Shown one piece after another: positions 31,465 to 31,523 of a DNA stretch of 31,523 nt. How positions within the stretch are numbered: position 1 is the first letter of the stretch; every line of letters starts with the position of its first letter. The notes beneath the pieces are model-generated. The model ran no database searches, was not told the origin of the DNA, and saw nothing but the letters and a program-made list of their open reading frames with translations. Source of the stretch: Alangreenwoodia sp964438605 (GTDB lineage Bacteria; Bacillota; Clostridia; Peptostreptococcales; Anaerovoracaceae); NCBI GenBank assembly GCA_964438605.1, contig CAYTKT010000021.1, forward strand, positions 1 through 31,523, in the 5' to 3' direction. A program made the position numbers and the translations under genes.

Positions 31465-31523
31465 TTATGAAACGAGCTGCAGCTGATTTAAAAAGCGCTC
31501 ATGTTCCTCTCCCGTAGAAATCA
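31465..31523 (-). CDS. C-terminal end of a gene cut by the window edge
   Basis: On the minus strand a frame enters from the right edge and reads STGEEHERFLNQLQLVS before a TAA at 31467-31465. Only about 18 codons are visible, so the gene cannot be identified. It stops about 70 bp before the right inverted repeat, and the terminator at 31182-31232 could also end its transcript. Confidence 0.3.
   Translation of the reverse strand, partial: ISTGEEHERFLNQLQLVS

Overview
The window reads as a chromosomal segment of a spore-forming Clostridia-type Firmicute. Evidence: a SigG-inhibitor (Gin/CsfB) gene, the Gram-positive sepF/yggT/yggS/lspA/rluD neighbourhood, a ylxM-ffh-rpsP-khpA-rimM-trmD neighbourhood, an AddA-type recombination helicase, strong AGGAGG ribosome sites, and SLH-anchored surface proteins. 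I cannot place it to genus. Apart from gin at the far left, every gene I support is on the minus strand, so transcription runs right to left. No rRNA, tRNA or CRISPR array was seen.

Core region (1-16.7 kb). gin (+) converges on rluD (-) across a shared bidirectional terminator. Reading leftwards from 16.5 kb: a two-helix membrane protein of unknown function with 50-residue repeats, addA, sppA (own promoter and terminator), ylxM-ffh-rpsP-khpA (promoter at 10.15 kb, terminator at 7.7 kb), rimM-trmD, a HlyD-like adaptor protein, yggS, sepF, yggT, lspA and rluD. Neighbours that often sit in these clusters (ylqD, rplS, ylmH, divIVA, addB) are absent from their expected positions. Several core genes carry lineage-specific repetitive or low-complexity stretches: a 57-bp repeat in the RluD N-terminus, three insertions in AddA, a 150-bp repeat in the membrane protein, and a frame-scrambled repeat tail after yggS.

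Surface-protein region (16.7-31.5 kb). Three very large secreted proteins with S-layer-homology (SLH) triplets lie head to tail on the minus strand: 807, 1800 and 1485 residues in order of transcription. They are separated by long leaders (about 618, 176 and 640 bp) with hairpins and end at a 15-bp-stem terminator. Two of them share an unrecognised module of roughly 450 residues with a conserved DLYxVRHWRGG motif. Upstream lies a small gene encoding only the C-terminal linker and helix-turn-helix of a serine recombinase.

The most interesting feature is at the right edge. A perfect 21-bp inverted repeat, itself an imperfect dyad like serine-invertase crossover sites, flanks about 280 bp. That segment holds a sigma-A-like promoter pointing at the recombinase-like gene, a short reading frame, and an intrinsic terminator overlapping that frame. 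I propose, as inference, a phase-variable or attenuated control switch for the downstream surface-protein cluster. An alternative is a pair of operators for the helix-turn-helix protein.
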